DNA of 64,000 bases. Source: Blautia sp. An81 (GTDB lineage Bacteria > Bacillota > Clostridia > Lachnospirales > Lachnospiraceae). Shown in pieces: positions 33,569 through 42,394 of the stretch (position 1 is the stretch's first letter; the number at the start of each line of letters is the position of its first letter). Location: contig NZ_NFHH01000007.1 in the NCBI RefSeq assembly GCF_002161285.1, positions 62,001 to 126,000 of the forward strand, given 5' to 3'. The notes under the pieces are model-generated. The model searched no databases, was not told the DNA's origin, and worked only from the letters and a program-made list of their open reading frames with translations. The position numbers were made by a program, and so were the translations under genes.

Positions 33569-33639
33569 AATCTTATGCTTGGACACAAAGTTATCTTTTG
33601 ATAACAGATTCTATTTTTATACTGGTTCTTCTCGAATGA

Positions 33640-33693
33640 TTACTCGATGATAGAAGCAACACGACCTGAACCTACAGTTCTACCACCCTCACG
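33640..33693 (-). pseudogene. tuf: Displaced 3' end of tuf (attachment-site remnant)
   Basis: The minus strand reads as the last 17-18 codons of EF-Tu, ending [11 protein letters not shown]-stop (TAA at 33640-33642), with no upstream gene body. It matches the tail of the full tuf at 46393, which ends [11 protein letters not shown], with several silent changes. Homology stops around ACG at 33693, where element DNA starts. This is the original host 3' end pushed 12.7 kb away by integration. Confidence 0.85.
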
Positions 33694-33791
33694 ATATCAG
33701 ACTGATGTATTGCGGTGTGCAAATGGTGATTTTTCGTGTGATTTGTGTGAAAAAATCCGGATTTTCCGTTGTGTCCGTGTGGTTTTTTGGG

Positions 33792-33814
33792 ATTTTGTTA
33801 TCATGGTGTTATCA
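33792..33814. repeat. Element-end repeat, left copy
   Basis: A 23-base sequence starting ATTTTGTTATCAT and ending TGTTATCA. It shares all but two positions with 46195-46217 near the other end, in the same orientation. Each copy holds two GTTATCA half-units. It may be an integrase arm-binding site. Confidence 0.6.
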
Positions 33815-33817
33815 TGA

Positions 33818-35371
33818 TTATGGCTCAACAATTCCAGCTGCACTCTGCTGTTCGATAAACGTTCGCATTAAGTCTATGGATTGCTTTAATTCTTCTCTTG
33901 TATACCTTGGATTATTTTTATTTTCCGGATGATGTATCTGATGTCGTATATATTCTGTCAAAACTTTCTGTTCATCTATAATAGAGTTATTCCTACCTAT
34001 GCGTTTGTATAATCTCGTTGGCCTTCCTTGAATATACGAGCTTTTCCATCCCTGAAATTCTATAAATGAATATAATTCATCATGATATTCCTCTGTAACT
34101 TCATTAAATGCTATATAATTTACTTCATTTAATGACGGATATTGAAGTTGTCCCGGAAGAACGCCTAATATTTCTTTATTTCCTTCTTCATTTTCTTTAA
34201 TAAGGCGTAAATCTGTAAACTGTAATTGCTTAACAATGTAAGAACTATGTGTTGTCAATATAACCTGCGTATTTGCGACTGAAGCTAATGTCTTAAAGGC
34301 TTCTATTAATATCCGCTGATTATCTGAATGTTGTGAAGTTTCTGGCTCTTCTATTGCATATATTACACCCGTATTACCTTGTTCTTGGCAGCGCCTCTCC
34401 GCCTCAGCCCTGAAAAAATTTAACAATACAAGTCTTTTTACTCCGCTTCCCCGTTTATTAATTGGAATATCTTCATCGCCTGATATTGATACATTTTTAA
34501 AGACATCCTGCCACTTAAGACTGTCTGCTGATGGGATTATCGGATTCAAACTTGCTGCAATTGCTGGATCCATTTCTCGAAGTTTAGTTAATGTTCTATC
34601 TGCTACTTCTTTTAATTTGTTTTCAACCTCAGTTGCAACCTCTGCCAATGTTGCCTGTAATTCTGTATCACTCAAAATTTGTTTTACAGCTGTTTTCAAT
34701 GGATCTTGTATTTCGTCATCTCCATCGCTATTTTTTCTATCTGACTGAAATAATGAATATGTCGGTAAATAATTCGATAATTTTTCCCAGATCTTCTTCG
34801 CATCTTCTTTTGATGCATCAATCTCTATGACATCCTGCTGCAAATCATCGGAAAATTTATTCCAAATTGCTTTCCTCATTTCAGCATTTACAGTTTGATT
34901 TTCACATTCAATATTTTCACTTTTTATTATCTTTTTTAAATCACTATTCTTTTTTAATAATAATTCTGCACATTTACCATTCGTTGGATGCTTAGCTTTA
35001 ATAAATACCTTGGCCGCCCCACCATTTTTATATCTCTTTATGACTTCCAGCTGCCCATCAGCATTAAGCATAAATTCATCTTGCAACGAAGTCTCAACTG
35101 TCGAATCTATAATTATCTTTTCTGGTAACTCCGAGAAACATACAGAAATTTCTATATCTAAATCTTCTTCCTTTTTGCCTCTCACATTAACATCCGTTTT
35201 ATCTAATTTTATTACACCTTTTCCATCATTAAAAAATATATCTAAGGCTTCTAAAATCGTAGATTTTCCAATATCATTTTTTCCAACAAAGACTGTTAAA
35301 TCATTTAATTCTATTTTTGTTTCGTCTTTGTATCCTCGAAAATTCTTAATTTTTATAGAATCTATTTTCAC
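33818..35371 (-). CDS. AAA family ATPase (OLD-like head), restriction-linked
   Basis: A 517-residue SMC/OLD-type ATPase with a GTG start at 35371 (GGAGGAGATTAG upstream). Walker A GKNDIGKSTILEALDIFF at about residues 29-46. A helical middle follows. The second half has NKRGSGVKRLVLLNFF (signature-like), VIYAIEEPETSQHSDNQR (Walker B/D-loop) and VILTTHSSYIV (His switch). It lacks the TOPRIM nuclease domain of full OLD proteins. The C-terminal tail (TEYIRHQIHHPENKNNPRYTREELKQSID) looks like a separate helical module. It follows the restriction enzyme by about 150 bases, so it may be an accessory of that system or its own defence gene. No TOPRIM or Zorya/Gabija partner is visible. Confidence 0.7.
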   Translation of the reverse strand: MKIDSIKIKNFRGYKDETKIELNDLTVFVGKNDIGKSTILEALDIFFNDGKGVIKLDKTDVNVRGKKEEDLDIEISVCFSELPEKIIIDSTVETSLQDEFMLNADGQLEVIKRYKNGGAAKVFIKAKHPTNGKCAELLLKKNSDLKKIIKSENIECENQTVNAEMRKAIWNKFSDDLQQDVIEIDASKEDAKKIWEKLSNYLPTYSLFQSDRKNSDGDDEIQDPLKTAVKQILSDTELQATLAEVATEVENKLKEVADRTLTKLREMDPAIAASLNPIIPSADSLKWQDVFKNVSISGDEDIPINKRGSGVKRLVLLNFFRAEAERRCQEQGNTGVIYAIEEPETSQHSDNQRILIEAFKTLASVANTQVILTTHSSYIVKQLQFTDLRLIKENEEGNKEILGVLPGQLQYPSLNEVNYIAFNEVTEEYHDELYSFIEFQGWKSSYIQGRPTRLYKRIGRNNSIIDEQKVLTEYIRHQIHHPENKNNPRYTREELKQSIDLMRTFIEQQSAAGIVEP

Positions 35372-35517
35372 CTAATCTCCTCCATTTCTATATTTTTCCG
35401 TTCATTGTTAGCGCTCTTGTTCAACGAGTGCTATTTTAGTTTATTATAGACTGCTCGTATATTCTTGTCAATTCTAAAAAATGGACAATCCATCTTAGAC
35501 TGTCCATTCTTTCTATC

Positions 35518-36486
35518 TTACCCTTCCAATTCATCAATTTTAGCTTGCGCTTTATTTATTTTTTCTTTAGCCTTTTCCGCATTCTTTTTTTGCTTTTCTA
35601 TATCATCCTGTATTTTTCCAACTTTACCCACATTATTTTTTTCTTGCTCTGCATGCAATTTTTGATGATACAGTTGTATTCTCTCTTTAATTTTCTCATA
35701 CTGATCTGTTGCCTTTGCCAAATCACTTTTTGCTTTTTCTAACTTCCTAACAGATTTTAAATCATATTTATCTTTTATTTCAGACCATCTCGGAATACTA
35801 AGATCAATCCCCGTTTCCTGTTTATAACTTCTCAAAAAAGTTGCTTTCCAAGTTCCAGCATTATTATGTGTCTTAGGATTTTGAAAAACTGCCTCTTCTA
35901 TGGCTGAAATGAAATCTTCAAGTGATTCAAAAACTGTATAGTCTGTTCTTGCCGTATCCTCCGCATACCAAATTCCTGGTCTTATTTTATGTACAACATT
36001 ATCTTTGATTTGTAAATTAATAGGCCAATCTTCCATTCTTCTTGTAATCTCCCAAACCTTTTTCAACCATACATCTTTTATTGTAACAACTCCATCGTCA
36101 TTCATATCATATCCAAAAATCAAGTAATCAACATTTAACATATATGGTTTATTGATTATTTCTTCTTCATACATTCTAAAATCAGCAATATCAAATCCTG
36201 GTCCACGGTTTCGGTTAAAGGCTTTTACTTCCAACAAATTTTTGGTTTTATCATCTGGATTTAAGAAAAAATCTGGTGGCATCTGAGTATTTTCACTTGG
36301 AGCATACTCTATTCCTCTCTTATCCAGCCACCCTTGCAACCATTCCTGCATGATATTTCCCACAACATCTCTCTGCTTTACAATAATGTTCACATCACCT
36401 AAATAAAATTTTATCTGTCCTTCTAACTGTAAAATTCCATCTTCATTTACCAATTTATCATATACTTCTTGCGCTGTTAATCTCAT
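35518..36486 (-). CDS. Type II restriction endonuclease, NgoBV/NlaIV-like
   Basis: A 322-residue protein. A PD-(D/E)XK core is visible at about residues 70-90 (MPPDFFLNPDDKTKNLLEVKAF), where Asp, Glu and Lys form the metal site. The preceding EWLQGWLDKRGIEYAPSENTQ fits the NgoBV/NlaIV endonuclease family, whose known members cut GGNNCC. The family call is from memory. After about residue 250 comes a Lys/Glu-rich coiled coil extending to the end (KLEKAKSDLAKATDQYEKIKERIQ...), an unusual extension for this family. Its start overlaps the methyltransferase stop by 29 bases, as expected for coupled M and R genes. Confidence 0.7.
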   Translation of the reverse strand: MRLTAQEVYDKLVNEDGILQLEGQIKFYLGDVNIIVKQRDVVGNIMQEWLQGWLDKRGIEYAPSENTQMPPDFFLNPDDKTKNLLEVKAFNRNRGPGFDIADFRMYEEEIINKPYMLNVDYLIFGYDMNDDGVVTIKDVWLKKVWEITRRMEDWPINLQIKDNVVHKIRPGIWYAEDTARTDYTVFESLEDFISAIEEAVFQNPKTHNNAGTWKATFLRSYKQETGIDLSIPRWSEIKDKYDLKSVRKLEKAKSDLAKATDQYEKIKERIQLYHQKLHAEQEKNNVGKVGKIQDDIEKQKKNAEKAKEKINKAQAKIDELEG

Positions 36487-37957
36487 GTACGTTCCCCTTT
36501 CTACATTTTTCCCCGATTCTTTTTGATATAGCTTTTATAACAGGAACACAGACTGTATTTCCTAATAAATCAAATGCCTCTTTTTCATTCACAATAGATA
36601 AATCATATTCTTCTGGATATCCGCAAAGTCTCTGTCCCTCACGTATTGTTAATCTTCGAAGGCCTCCATTATCAATTATTCCTAATTTAGAAACATCCAT
36701 TGCTACTAAAGTTGGTGCGAGTTCATTAGGATCTAATATTTTTGAAAATTCAAATGACAATTTACCGGCAACAATATTATATCCTTTTTTCTTTGTTTCG
36801 TCTGGTATCCGTCTTCCCTCTTCCAATTTTCTCGGATATTCGTATGTCAAATATCCTTTCTTTTTTAAATCCTTTAACATCGTATGCAATTCTGGATTAT
36901 CATAAAAAGTTTTAATTTGCTTTTCTGTTAAAGGCATTCCGTCCATCCAGTCAATTCCTATCTCCTCTGCCCATTTCTTTTTTCTCCGTTCCCTTAACAT
37001 CAAATTCAGTAATGTTCTCTCTTCTTTACTTGTAGAACCTTTTAATTCAATTTCCCATGAATGTATGTTGTTTTCTCCTCCCCTTTTATCTTTAATGGAT
37101 TTTCCAACAACTTCTTCCGGTGTATAATTTTTAAATAATTTCTTCGTGAAATTGCTCTCTACTGTAGGCAATCCATGTTCTAACACTTCTCCAAGTGTAA
37201 CTGTTTTCTTTTCAAAATTATCCAAATTAATTTTTGCATCTAACATGCCAACAATATACACTCTTTTTCTACTTTGCGGTAAACCAAAATATTGTGAATC
37301 TATAAGTTTATAATTTACATTATATCCCAATTTTTGTAGGTGATCCACAATTACTGCTAATGTATTACCACCATCATGATTTACCAATCCCTCAACATTC
37401 TCTAACAAAAATCCTTTTGCTGCCTTACCTGCATCCATTTTCTCCTTTAAAATTCTTTCAATTTCAAAGAACATCGTCCCCCTTGTATCAGCAAATCCCA
37501 AGCCTTTTCCTGCTGAACTAAATGGCTGACATGGAAATCCTGCTAAAAGAAAATCAAAATCCGGTATCGTATCTGTCTCTATCTGTGTTATATCCCCATA
37601 TACCTTTTCATTTCCAAAGTATCCCTGATACGCTTTAATTGCATATTTTTTAATTTCAGATGAAAAAACACATTTTGCTTCAAGTCCTACTTCACGCAAG
37701 CCTTCTTCAAACCCAAGTCTAATGCCACCTAACCCAGCAAACAAATCAATAAATCGAATTGTACTATCAAAGGATTCTTTTTCTTCTTGAATTCTTTTTG
37801 CAATAAGGTTTGCACACTTTTCTGAGAATGAAGCTCCTACTCCATAATAATTTATTTCTTCTTGTAATTCTGGTGTTAAATAAACTTTAAAACCAACCTT
37901 TTTTTCTTTCAATGACACGGATTTTCTTCCAGCATTAACTCTTTTTCCGCCTTGCAT
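36458..37957 (-). CDS. DNA (cytosine-5) methyltransferase with N-terminal regulatory extension
   Basis: About 499 residues from the ATG at 37957 (GGAGG six bases upstream). Motif I is FIDLFAGLGGIRLGFE, motif IV is AGFPCQPFSSAG with the catalytic Cys, motif VI is LLENVEGL, motif VIII is QSRKRVYIVGM and motif X lies near the end (LLGNTVCVPVIKAI). The target-recognition region lies between about residues 260 and 390. The first 65 residues are basic and helical (NAGRKSVSLKEKKVGFKVYL...) and precede motif I. Such extensions in some m5C enzymes bind DNA and repress their own operon. It protects host DNA from the adjacent endonuclease. Confidence 0.9.
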   Translation of the reverse strand: MQGGKRVNAGRKSVSLKEKKVGFKVYLTPELQEEINYYGVGASFSEKCANLIAKRIQEEKESFDSTIRFIDLFAGLGGIRLGFEEGLREVGLEAKCVFSSEIKKYAIKAYQGYFGNEKVYGDITQIETDTIPDFDFLLAGFPCQPFSSAGKGLGFADTRGTMFFEIERILKEKMDAGKAAKGFLLENVEGLVNHDGGNTLAVIVDHLQKLGYNVNYKLIDSQYFGLPQSRKRVYIVGMLDAKINLDNFEKKTVTLGEVLEHGLPTVESNFTKKLFKNYTPEEVVGKSIKDKRGGENNIHSWEIELKGSTSKEERTLLNLMLRERRKKKWAEEIGIDWMDGMPLTEKQIKTFYDNPELHTMLKDLKKKGYLTYEYPRKLEEGRRIPDETKKKGYNIVAGKLSFEFSKILDPNELAPTLVAMDVSKLGIIDNGGLRRLTIREGQRLCGYPEEYDLSIVNEKEAFDLLGNTVCVPVIKAISKRIGEKCRKGNVHEINSARSI

Positions 37958-38127
37958 ATTAATCCTCCATAGCAAATATAAACGTTATTTTTATTATATC
38001 AATTACATTTGATTTTTCAACCCTTAAAATTCATTTTTCAAGGGACCAAATATATGTATTTTAAGAATCCTTATTGAAAAAAAGAAACTTCCCTGATAAA
38101 ATCTATCAATAAAGGTAGGTGATAGTA

Positions 38128-38586
38128 TTGACCCGCACATCCACTACTATTTCAAACAATATGCGTAAGATCCACAGCAAAGATACTTCCATAGAATTAT
38201 TACTCAGAAAAGCTCTATGGCACAAAGGTTATCGCTATCGTAAAAATTATAAGGCTCTCCCTGGTTCTCCTGACATTGTTCTTACCAAATATAAAATTGC
38301 TATTTTTTGCGATAGTGAATTTTTTCACGGAAAGGATTGGGAGATTCTCAAACTTCGCCTTGAAAAAGGGAAAAATCCAGACTTTTGGATCAAAAAAATT
38401 GAGCGAAATCGTAATCGTGATTATGAAAACGATAAAAAGCTTCTATTTCTAGGCTACACTGTCCTTCACTTCTGGGGGCAGGACATTTCCAAACATACAG
38501 ATGAATGTTTACAGGCCATTGAAGAAGCCATTTGGGATACAAAATTTTCTGATACAGCCACCGACTATGATATATCTGAAGAATAG
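38128..38586 (+). CDS. vsr: Very short patch repair endonuclease Vsr
   Basis: About 152 residues. The probable TTG start at 38128 is spaced correctly after AAAGGTAGG; a GTG at 38119 is the alternative. It has the Vsr fold: NMRKIHSKDTSIELLLRKALWHKGYRYRKN, catalytic Asp in LPGSPDIVLTKYKIAIFCDSEFFHGKDW with the metal His, and RDYENDKKLLFLGYTVLHFWGQDI. Vsr nicks T:G mismatches that arise when 5-methylcytosine deaminates, so it pairs functionally with the m5C methyltransferase encoded divergently 170 bases away. Confidence 0.9.
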   Translation: MTRTSTTISNNMRKIHSKDTSIELLLRKALWHKGYRYRKNYKALPGSPDIVLTKYKIAIFCDSEFFHGKDWEILKLRLEKGKNPDFWIKKIERNRNRDYENDKKLLFLGYTVLHFWGQDISKHTDECLQAIEEAIWDTKFSDTATDYDISEE

Positions 38587-38635
38587 CCCCTCCTATACAG
38601 GAGGCTGTCCACAACGCCTGCAAACAGCCTCTTTT

Positions 38636-39010
38636 CTACATAAAGATTATATTTTTATATACTATTTCTTCAGCAGTTGCTTTGATATTATTCATCCTCC
38701 GCACCCATTCCATCTGATTCTGCCTCTTCAGCTCTTCCGTCACTCCCCACTGTTCAGCCATCTGCTCCATCAGCATCTCAACTTTTTCTCTTGCTTCCTT
38801 ATCAACCTGATTCAGATGCTTCGTCAGTTTCCCGGTCAATACAAGATACTGATACCTGGCACTCCGGTGCTCTTTCAGAAACTGCTTCCGGATTATTCCA
38901 TATTTTCCATATGTAGGTTCTTCCTCATTGATTTCCAGATCCGGCAGATAATAATCTCCATGCAATGTGTAACTCAGTCCGTTCTTTTCATCATAAATCT
39001 GTTTCTTCAT
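38636..39010 (-). CDS. TnpV family protein
   Basis: About 124 residues from the ATG at 39010 (GGAG upstream), starting MKKQIYDEKNGLSYTLHGDYYLPDL, the typical TnpV-family beginning. It continues KYGIIRKQFLKEHRSARYQYLVLTGKLTKHLNQVDKEAREKVEMLMEQM, a helical bundle. TnpV proteins are found in Clostridia mobile elements; their function is not established. The start overlaps or closely follows the mobV stop (39015), so the two are co-translated. Confidence 0.85.
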   Translation of the reverse strand: MKKQIYDEKNGLSYTLHGDYYLPDLEINEEEPTYGKYGIIRKQFLKEHRSARYQYLVLTGKLTKHLNQVDKEAREKVEMLMEQMAEQWGVTEELKRQNQMEWVRRMNNIKATAEEIVYKNIIFM

Positions 39011-39014
39011 ATTC

Positions 39015-40430
39015 TTACAACTCCATTCCTCTGTACTTTGCTTTATTCTTCTTAATTTGTGCATTGTATTCTTCACTTCGCTCTTTTGCCCACGGTATAC
39101 GATCACTTATTTTTTCCGGCATCTGCTCTTTCTGCTTTTTCGCTTCAAGTTCCTCCTGCATCCGGATATCGTCCTGCACCAGTCTTTCTACCATATCTTT
39201 CCCCAGCATGCGTAAAAGTCGATTGTATCTGTCTGCGAGCTTCTGCAGTATTTCTTTCTCACCGGATAATTTCTGATAATCCTTCTGAACTTCCGCCAGT
39301 TCCTTTTTTGTTTTTTCATGCTCCTGCTTTTTCTGCTGGAACTTACTTTTCCAGTTATCTCTTTCTCTTGTAAGTTCTTTCACCTGTGCAGCCATCGCAC
39401 CAATTTTATTCTTCATTTCAATGAACAATGGTTTGATTTTCTTATCCCGGTAAGTTACCGCACGTTCCAATGCTGTCGCTTCCGGCAGAAATGTTTTGAT
39501 CATTCCATATTCTTTTATTTCCTTGCTGACATTATCCATCACTGGTTGCAGAAATTCTCTTCTGTCTTCCAGTTTTTTCAATTCCGTTTCTGCTTTCTCT
39601 GCACGTTTTTCTGCGGTTTCTTTATCTTTCTGGAACTGAATTTTTTCTTCTTCCAGCAGCTTAATGTCTGCTCGTGCTTCTGCAATCTGAGAAGTCAGAC
39701 CTTCTTTTTCAACCGTCAGATATTCTTTTTCCTGTTCCAGTTCCTGCACTTCCTTTTTGCGTTCTTTCTTCTTAAAATTATAAACATCCAGGTGCTCTTC
39801 ATGTGTACCTTTCTGCTCCCATTCAATTCCATGTTGCTTTGCGATTTCCGCCAGCACTTCCTTTTCATGATTTATCCACTGATTCAGTTCTGTATCATGC
39901 TTATTTCCACCTTGAAATCCAAGACTTTTCAGTGCCTGTTTCAGTGAAACTCTGGTATCCATTCCTTTTCCCTTCCAGTTGGTCACATAAGGAACAAAGT
40001 CAATATGCAGATGAGGAGTAGCTTCGTCCTGATGCAGAAAGCAGTTAAATACCCGAAGTGTCGGATTCCGCTTCTGGAACTCTTTCACATATTCGTCCAG
40101 TACCTTTACAGCCAGATTTCCTCCTGTCGTTCCTACTGCCATATCCTCTCGATTTCCAATCTGGAATATCACTTCATGGAACAACTTTTCCTGTTTGCCC
40201 TGTCGGATTTTTTCATAATAATTTACAATTTTCCGGTCCTTTCTTTTCCCGACATTGTATCTCTCAACCGCATCGTCAAACAGCTCTTTATAAACTTCTT
40301 TCAGATTCTCATTCTTATAACAAATGTTCAATTGTACTCTGTCCGGATCTACATTTTCTGCTACAAAATCCCGTCTGTTATGAGCCAGTGAACCGACTCC
40401 GATCATGCCACTGATTGTCCGTTTCATCAT
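39015..40430 (-). CDS. mobV: MobV-family relaxase (Mob/Pre)
   Basis: About 471 residues from the ATG at 40430, where AGAGGTGAG precedes MMKRTISGM. The N-terminal domain is a MobV relaxase: motif I with HNRRDF near residue 18, and the metal-binding motif III FLHQDEATPHLHIDFVPY near residue 130. The C-terminal half is a long coiled coil, typical for this family. It should nick the element at oriT and lead strand transfer by a helper conjugation system. A candidate oriT lies directly upstream (40501-40640). Confidence 0.92.
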   Translation of the reverse strand: MMKRTISGMIGVGSLAHNRRDFVAENVDPDRVQLNICYKNENLKEVYKELFDDAVERYNVGKRKDRKIVNYYEKIRQGKQEKLFHEVIFQIGNREDMAVGTTGGNLAVKVLDEYVKEFQKRNPTLRVFNCFLHQDEATPHLHIDFVPYVTNWKGKGMDTRVSLKQALKSLGFQGGNKHDTELNQWINHEKEVLAEIAKQHGIEWEQKGTHEEHLDVYNFKKKERKKEVQELEQEKEYLTVEKEGLTSQIAEARADIKLLEEEKIQFQKDKETAEKRAEKAETELKKLEDRREFLQPVMDNVSKEIKEYGMIKTFLPEATALERAVTYRDKKIKPLFIEMKNKIGAMAAQVKELTRERDNWKSKFQQKKQEHEKTKKELAEVQKDYQKLSGEKEILQKLADRYNRLLRMLGKDMVERLVQDDIRMQEELEAKKQKEQMPEKISDRIPWAKERSEEYNAQIKKNKAKYRGMEL

Positions 40431-40500
40431 AAATTTTCTCACCTCTTTTTTGCTCGAGTGCCAGACATGGCACATAATTTTTATTTACGCTAATTATGGC

Positions 40501-40640
40501 GATATTAAGAAACTTTCGCCGGATACGGCGGTTTTGTTACTTTTGTCAAAAGTAACGCAAAAGCACTTTCGACAGCCGTACCGTCCATCAAAAGTCCCCT
40601 TGCGCCCTGCCGGGGGCATAACGTCCGCATGGACGTCTGT
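40501..40640. other. Candidate origin of transfer (oriT)
   Basis: A gene-free stretch upstream of the MobV gene with tightly packed stems: a perfect 21-base palindrome GTTACTTTTG-T-CAAAAGTAAC (40536-40556), CGCCG/CGGCG (40517-40530) and ACGTCC/GGACGT (40621-40636). MobV relaxases act on such hairpins close to their gene. The exact nick site cannot be assigned. Confidence 0.55.
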
Positions 40641-40672
40641 TCCGCACCGACTGAAGCGGATCGTAGACCTGT

Positions 40673-40903
40673 TTATTTCGGTATCCTTGCCTGCACATAT
40701 TCCAGATCTCCACAATAAGGCGTCCCTACCAGATACCATTCTCTCGCCAGATTCATCTCCATTCTGGTCTGTACCCATTCATCATCTACCAGCACTTCCA
40801 GCCCTTCTCCACAGTGAAATCCTGTATCGATCCATAGATCTGATGATAATAATCCATATCTTCCATTACTGCTGTTATATCCTAATCTTCCCTGTTTCAT
40901 CAT
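40673..40903 (-). CDS. DUF5348 domain protein
   Basis: About 76 residues from the ATG at 40903 (AAAGGAGC upstream), starting MMKQGRLGYNSSNGRYGLLSSDLW, then DTGFHCGEGLEVLVDDEWVQTRMEMN and REWYLVGTPYCGDLEYVQARI. This is the DUF5348 pattern, a small beta-rich protein common on Clostridia mobile elements between mobilization and replication genes. Function unknown. Confidence 0.85.
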   Translation of the reverse strand: MMKQGRLGYNSSNGRYGLLSSDLWIDTGFHCGEGLEVLVDDEWVQTRMEMNLAREWYLVGTPYCGDLEYVQARIPK

Positions 40904-41017
40904 TTTCTGCTCCTTTCCAGTCTGTAAACGAAATTTGTAAACGGGGCTCAAAAGATTTTAAAAGTTAACTTTTTAAGTTTTTCCATCAAGTTCCGTTTAC
41001 ATCGTTTACAATAATCT

Positions 41018-42394
41018 TTACTCAAACGGTATTTCCAACTGTTCCGGTACTTCCATAAATCCGTCTTTATCTTTCTTCACAGAATCTTCCATCCTTTTCC
41101 ATGACCGCTGTATTCCATATTCCTTTCCAAACCGATGTGTACCATGTGGTTTCCAGCCTTCAATCGCATTGTTCATAATATTAGCAATTTCTTTACCTTC
41201 CCACTGTTTCATTTCTCCGGTTCGATGTAACGCTTCATCGAACAGAATTCTTGTACATACATAATCGTCATCGTAGTCATCAAGAAATGCCTGTATGATT
41301 CCGGCATTGGTATCCTCCGGCATAAATTCTTTTTGCAGACGCTTTGCCTCTTCCTCAATTTCCTTTGTGAATCCTAAGAACACATTTCCCTGTCGATACA
41401 GCACCATTGCCTCTGCCCAAGCCTGCTCGATATAGGCTTTGCTCTCTGCCTCATTGTCCAGAATATGAACTTCTGCTTTCGATATATCTGTCATTACTGG
41501 AGCAAAACGTCTATTTCCAGTTCTGTCCAGAGGAAGAAAGTTCAGATCATTTGATGTTCCGCAAAATACACACTGTCTCGGTCTGTCTTCCGGGTGAACT
41601 TCATAAGGTACTTTGTAAGTTTCTTTCTGCCTGCTCAGAAACGATTTTATCTGTTCAATATTTTTTGCTGTGATAGTTGCCTTCATTTCTCCCATTTCGA
41701 TAATCCAGTGGTTCTGCAGTTTTCTGTAAATATTTTCATCATCCAGATGATCCAGATTGTCACTGAACCATTCTTCTTTTATCGCCAGATATTTGAAAAA
41801 TGTGGACTTCCCGGCTCCCTGACTTCCAACCAGGCACAACATAATGTCATATTTTATTCCTGGTTCATAAATTCTTGAAATCGCTGCCAGCATATGCATT
41901 TTCATTACTCCAATCGTATAATTGGTCTTTTCTGCTCCCAGGAAATGCGGAAGCATATTTTCTATTCTTGGAATTCCGTCCCAGACCAGACTTTCCAGAT
42001 AATCTCTGATTGGGTGATATTTATTTTCATTGGAAACAATATCTACTCCTGCTTTGATCACACGCTCACTCGTCAGTTCATAATTTTCTTCCAGATACAT
42101 TTTCAGATTATTTTCATCCGTATCTGTAACTGTAAGACTGTTGTTTCTCCGTTCCCAGGGCATCTCTTTCACAATGTCCATTCTTCCGGAAAGTTCATTC
42201 CTCTTAATCGCTTTTTTCAGCACTGGATCTTTTTGTAATACCGTTACACAATTTCTGATTGTCTGTTTTGTTCTTCCTTTATCCGTATGCTCCAGCATTT
42301 CATTGACATCTTCTACTGTAAGCATCTCCTCATTCACAATATCTTCTAATTCCATCAAGGACTTCTCGCTGATATTCGTTAATTCTTTTCTCAA
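41018..42394 (-). CDS. VapE-family helicase/ATPase, replication protein
   Basis: About 458-461 residues of the virulence-associated-E family, a superfamily 3-like helicase ATPase. Walker A is GSQGAGKSTFFKYLA near residue 209, followed by IIEMGEMKATITAKNIEQIKSFLSR (Walker B) and CVFCGTSNDLNFLPLDRTGNRRFAPV (motif C/Arg finger). The start is uncertain: a TTG at 42394 has good spacing after GGGAGG, and another TTG at 42403 extends it slightly. It overlaps the end of the primase gene. It probably unwinds DNA to replicate the excised element. Confidence 0.85.
   Translation of the reverse strand: MRKELTNISEKSLMELEDIVNEEMLTVEDVNEMLEHTDKGRTKQTIRNCVTVLQKDPVLKKAIKRNELSGRMDIVKEMPWERRNNSLTVTDTDENNLKMYLEENYELTSERVIKAGVDIVSNENKYHPIRDYLESLVWDGIPRIENMLPHFLGAEKTNYTIGVMKMHMLAAISRIYEPGIKYDIMLCLVGSQGAGKSTFFKYLAIKEEWFSDNLDHLDDENIYRKLQNHWIIEMGEMKATITAKNIEQIKSFLSRQKETYKVPYEVHPEDRPRQCVFCGTSNDLNFLPLDRTGNRRFAPVMTDISKAEVHILDNEAESKAYIEQAWAEAMVLYRQGNVFLGFTKEIEEEAKRLQKEFMPEDTNAGIIQAFLDDYDDDYVCTRILFDEALHRTGEMKQWEGKEIANIMNNAIEGWKPHGTHRFGKEYGIQRSWKRMEDSVKKDKDGFMEVPEQLEIPFE

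Noticed and set aside
39059-40414. Plus-strand hydrophobic frames opposite the relaxase
   Set aside because: They mirror the Lys/Glu-rich coiled coil on the other strand, which gives Phe/Leu-rich antisense translations.
40494-40778. Open frame of 94 residues on the minus strand in the MobV upstream region
   Set aside because: It covers the hairpin-rich oriT candidate and overlaps DUF5348. It has no ribosome site, and its composition follows the stems.
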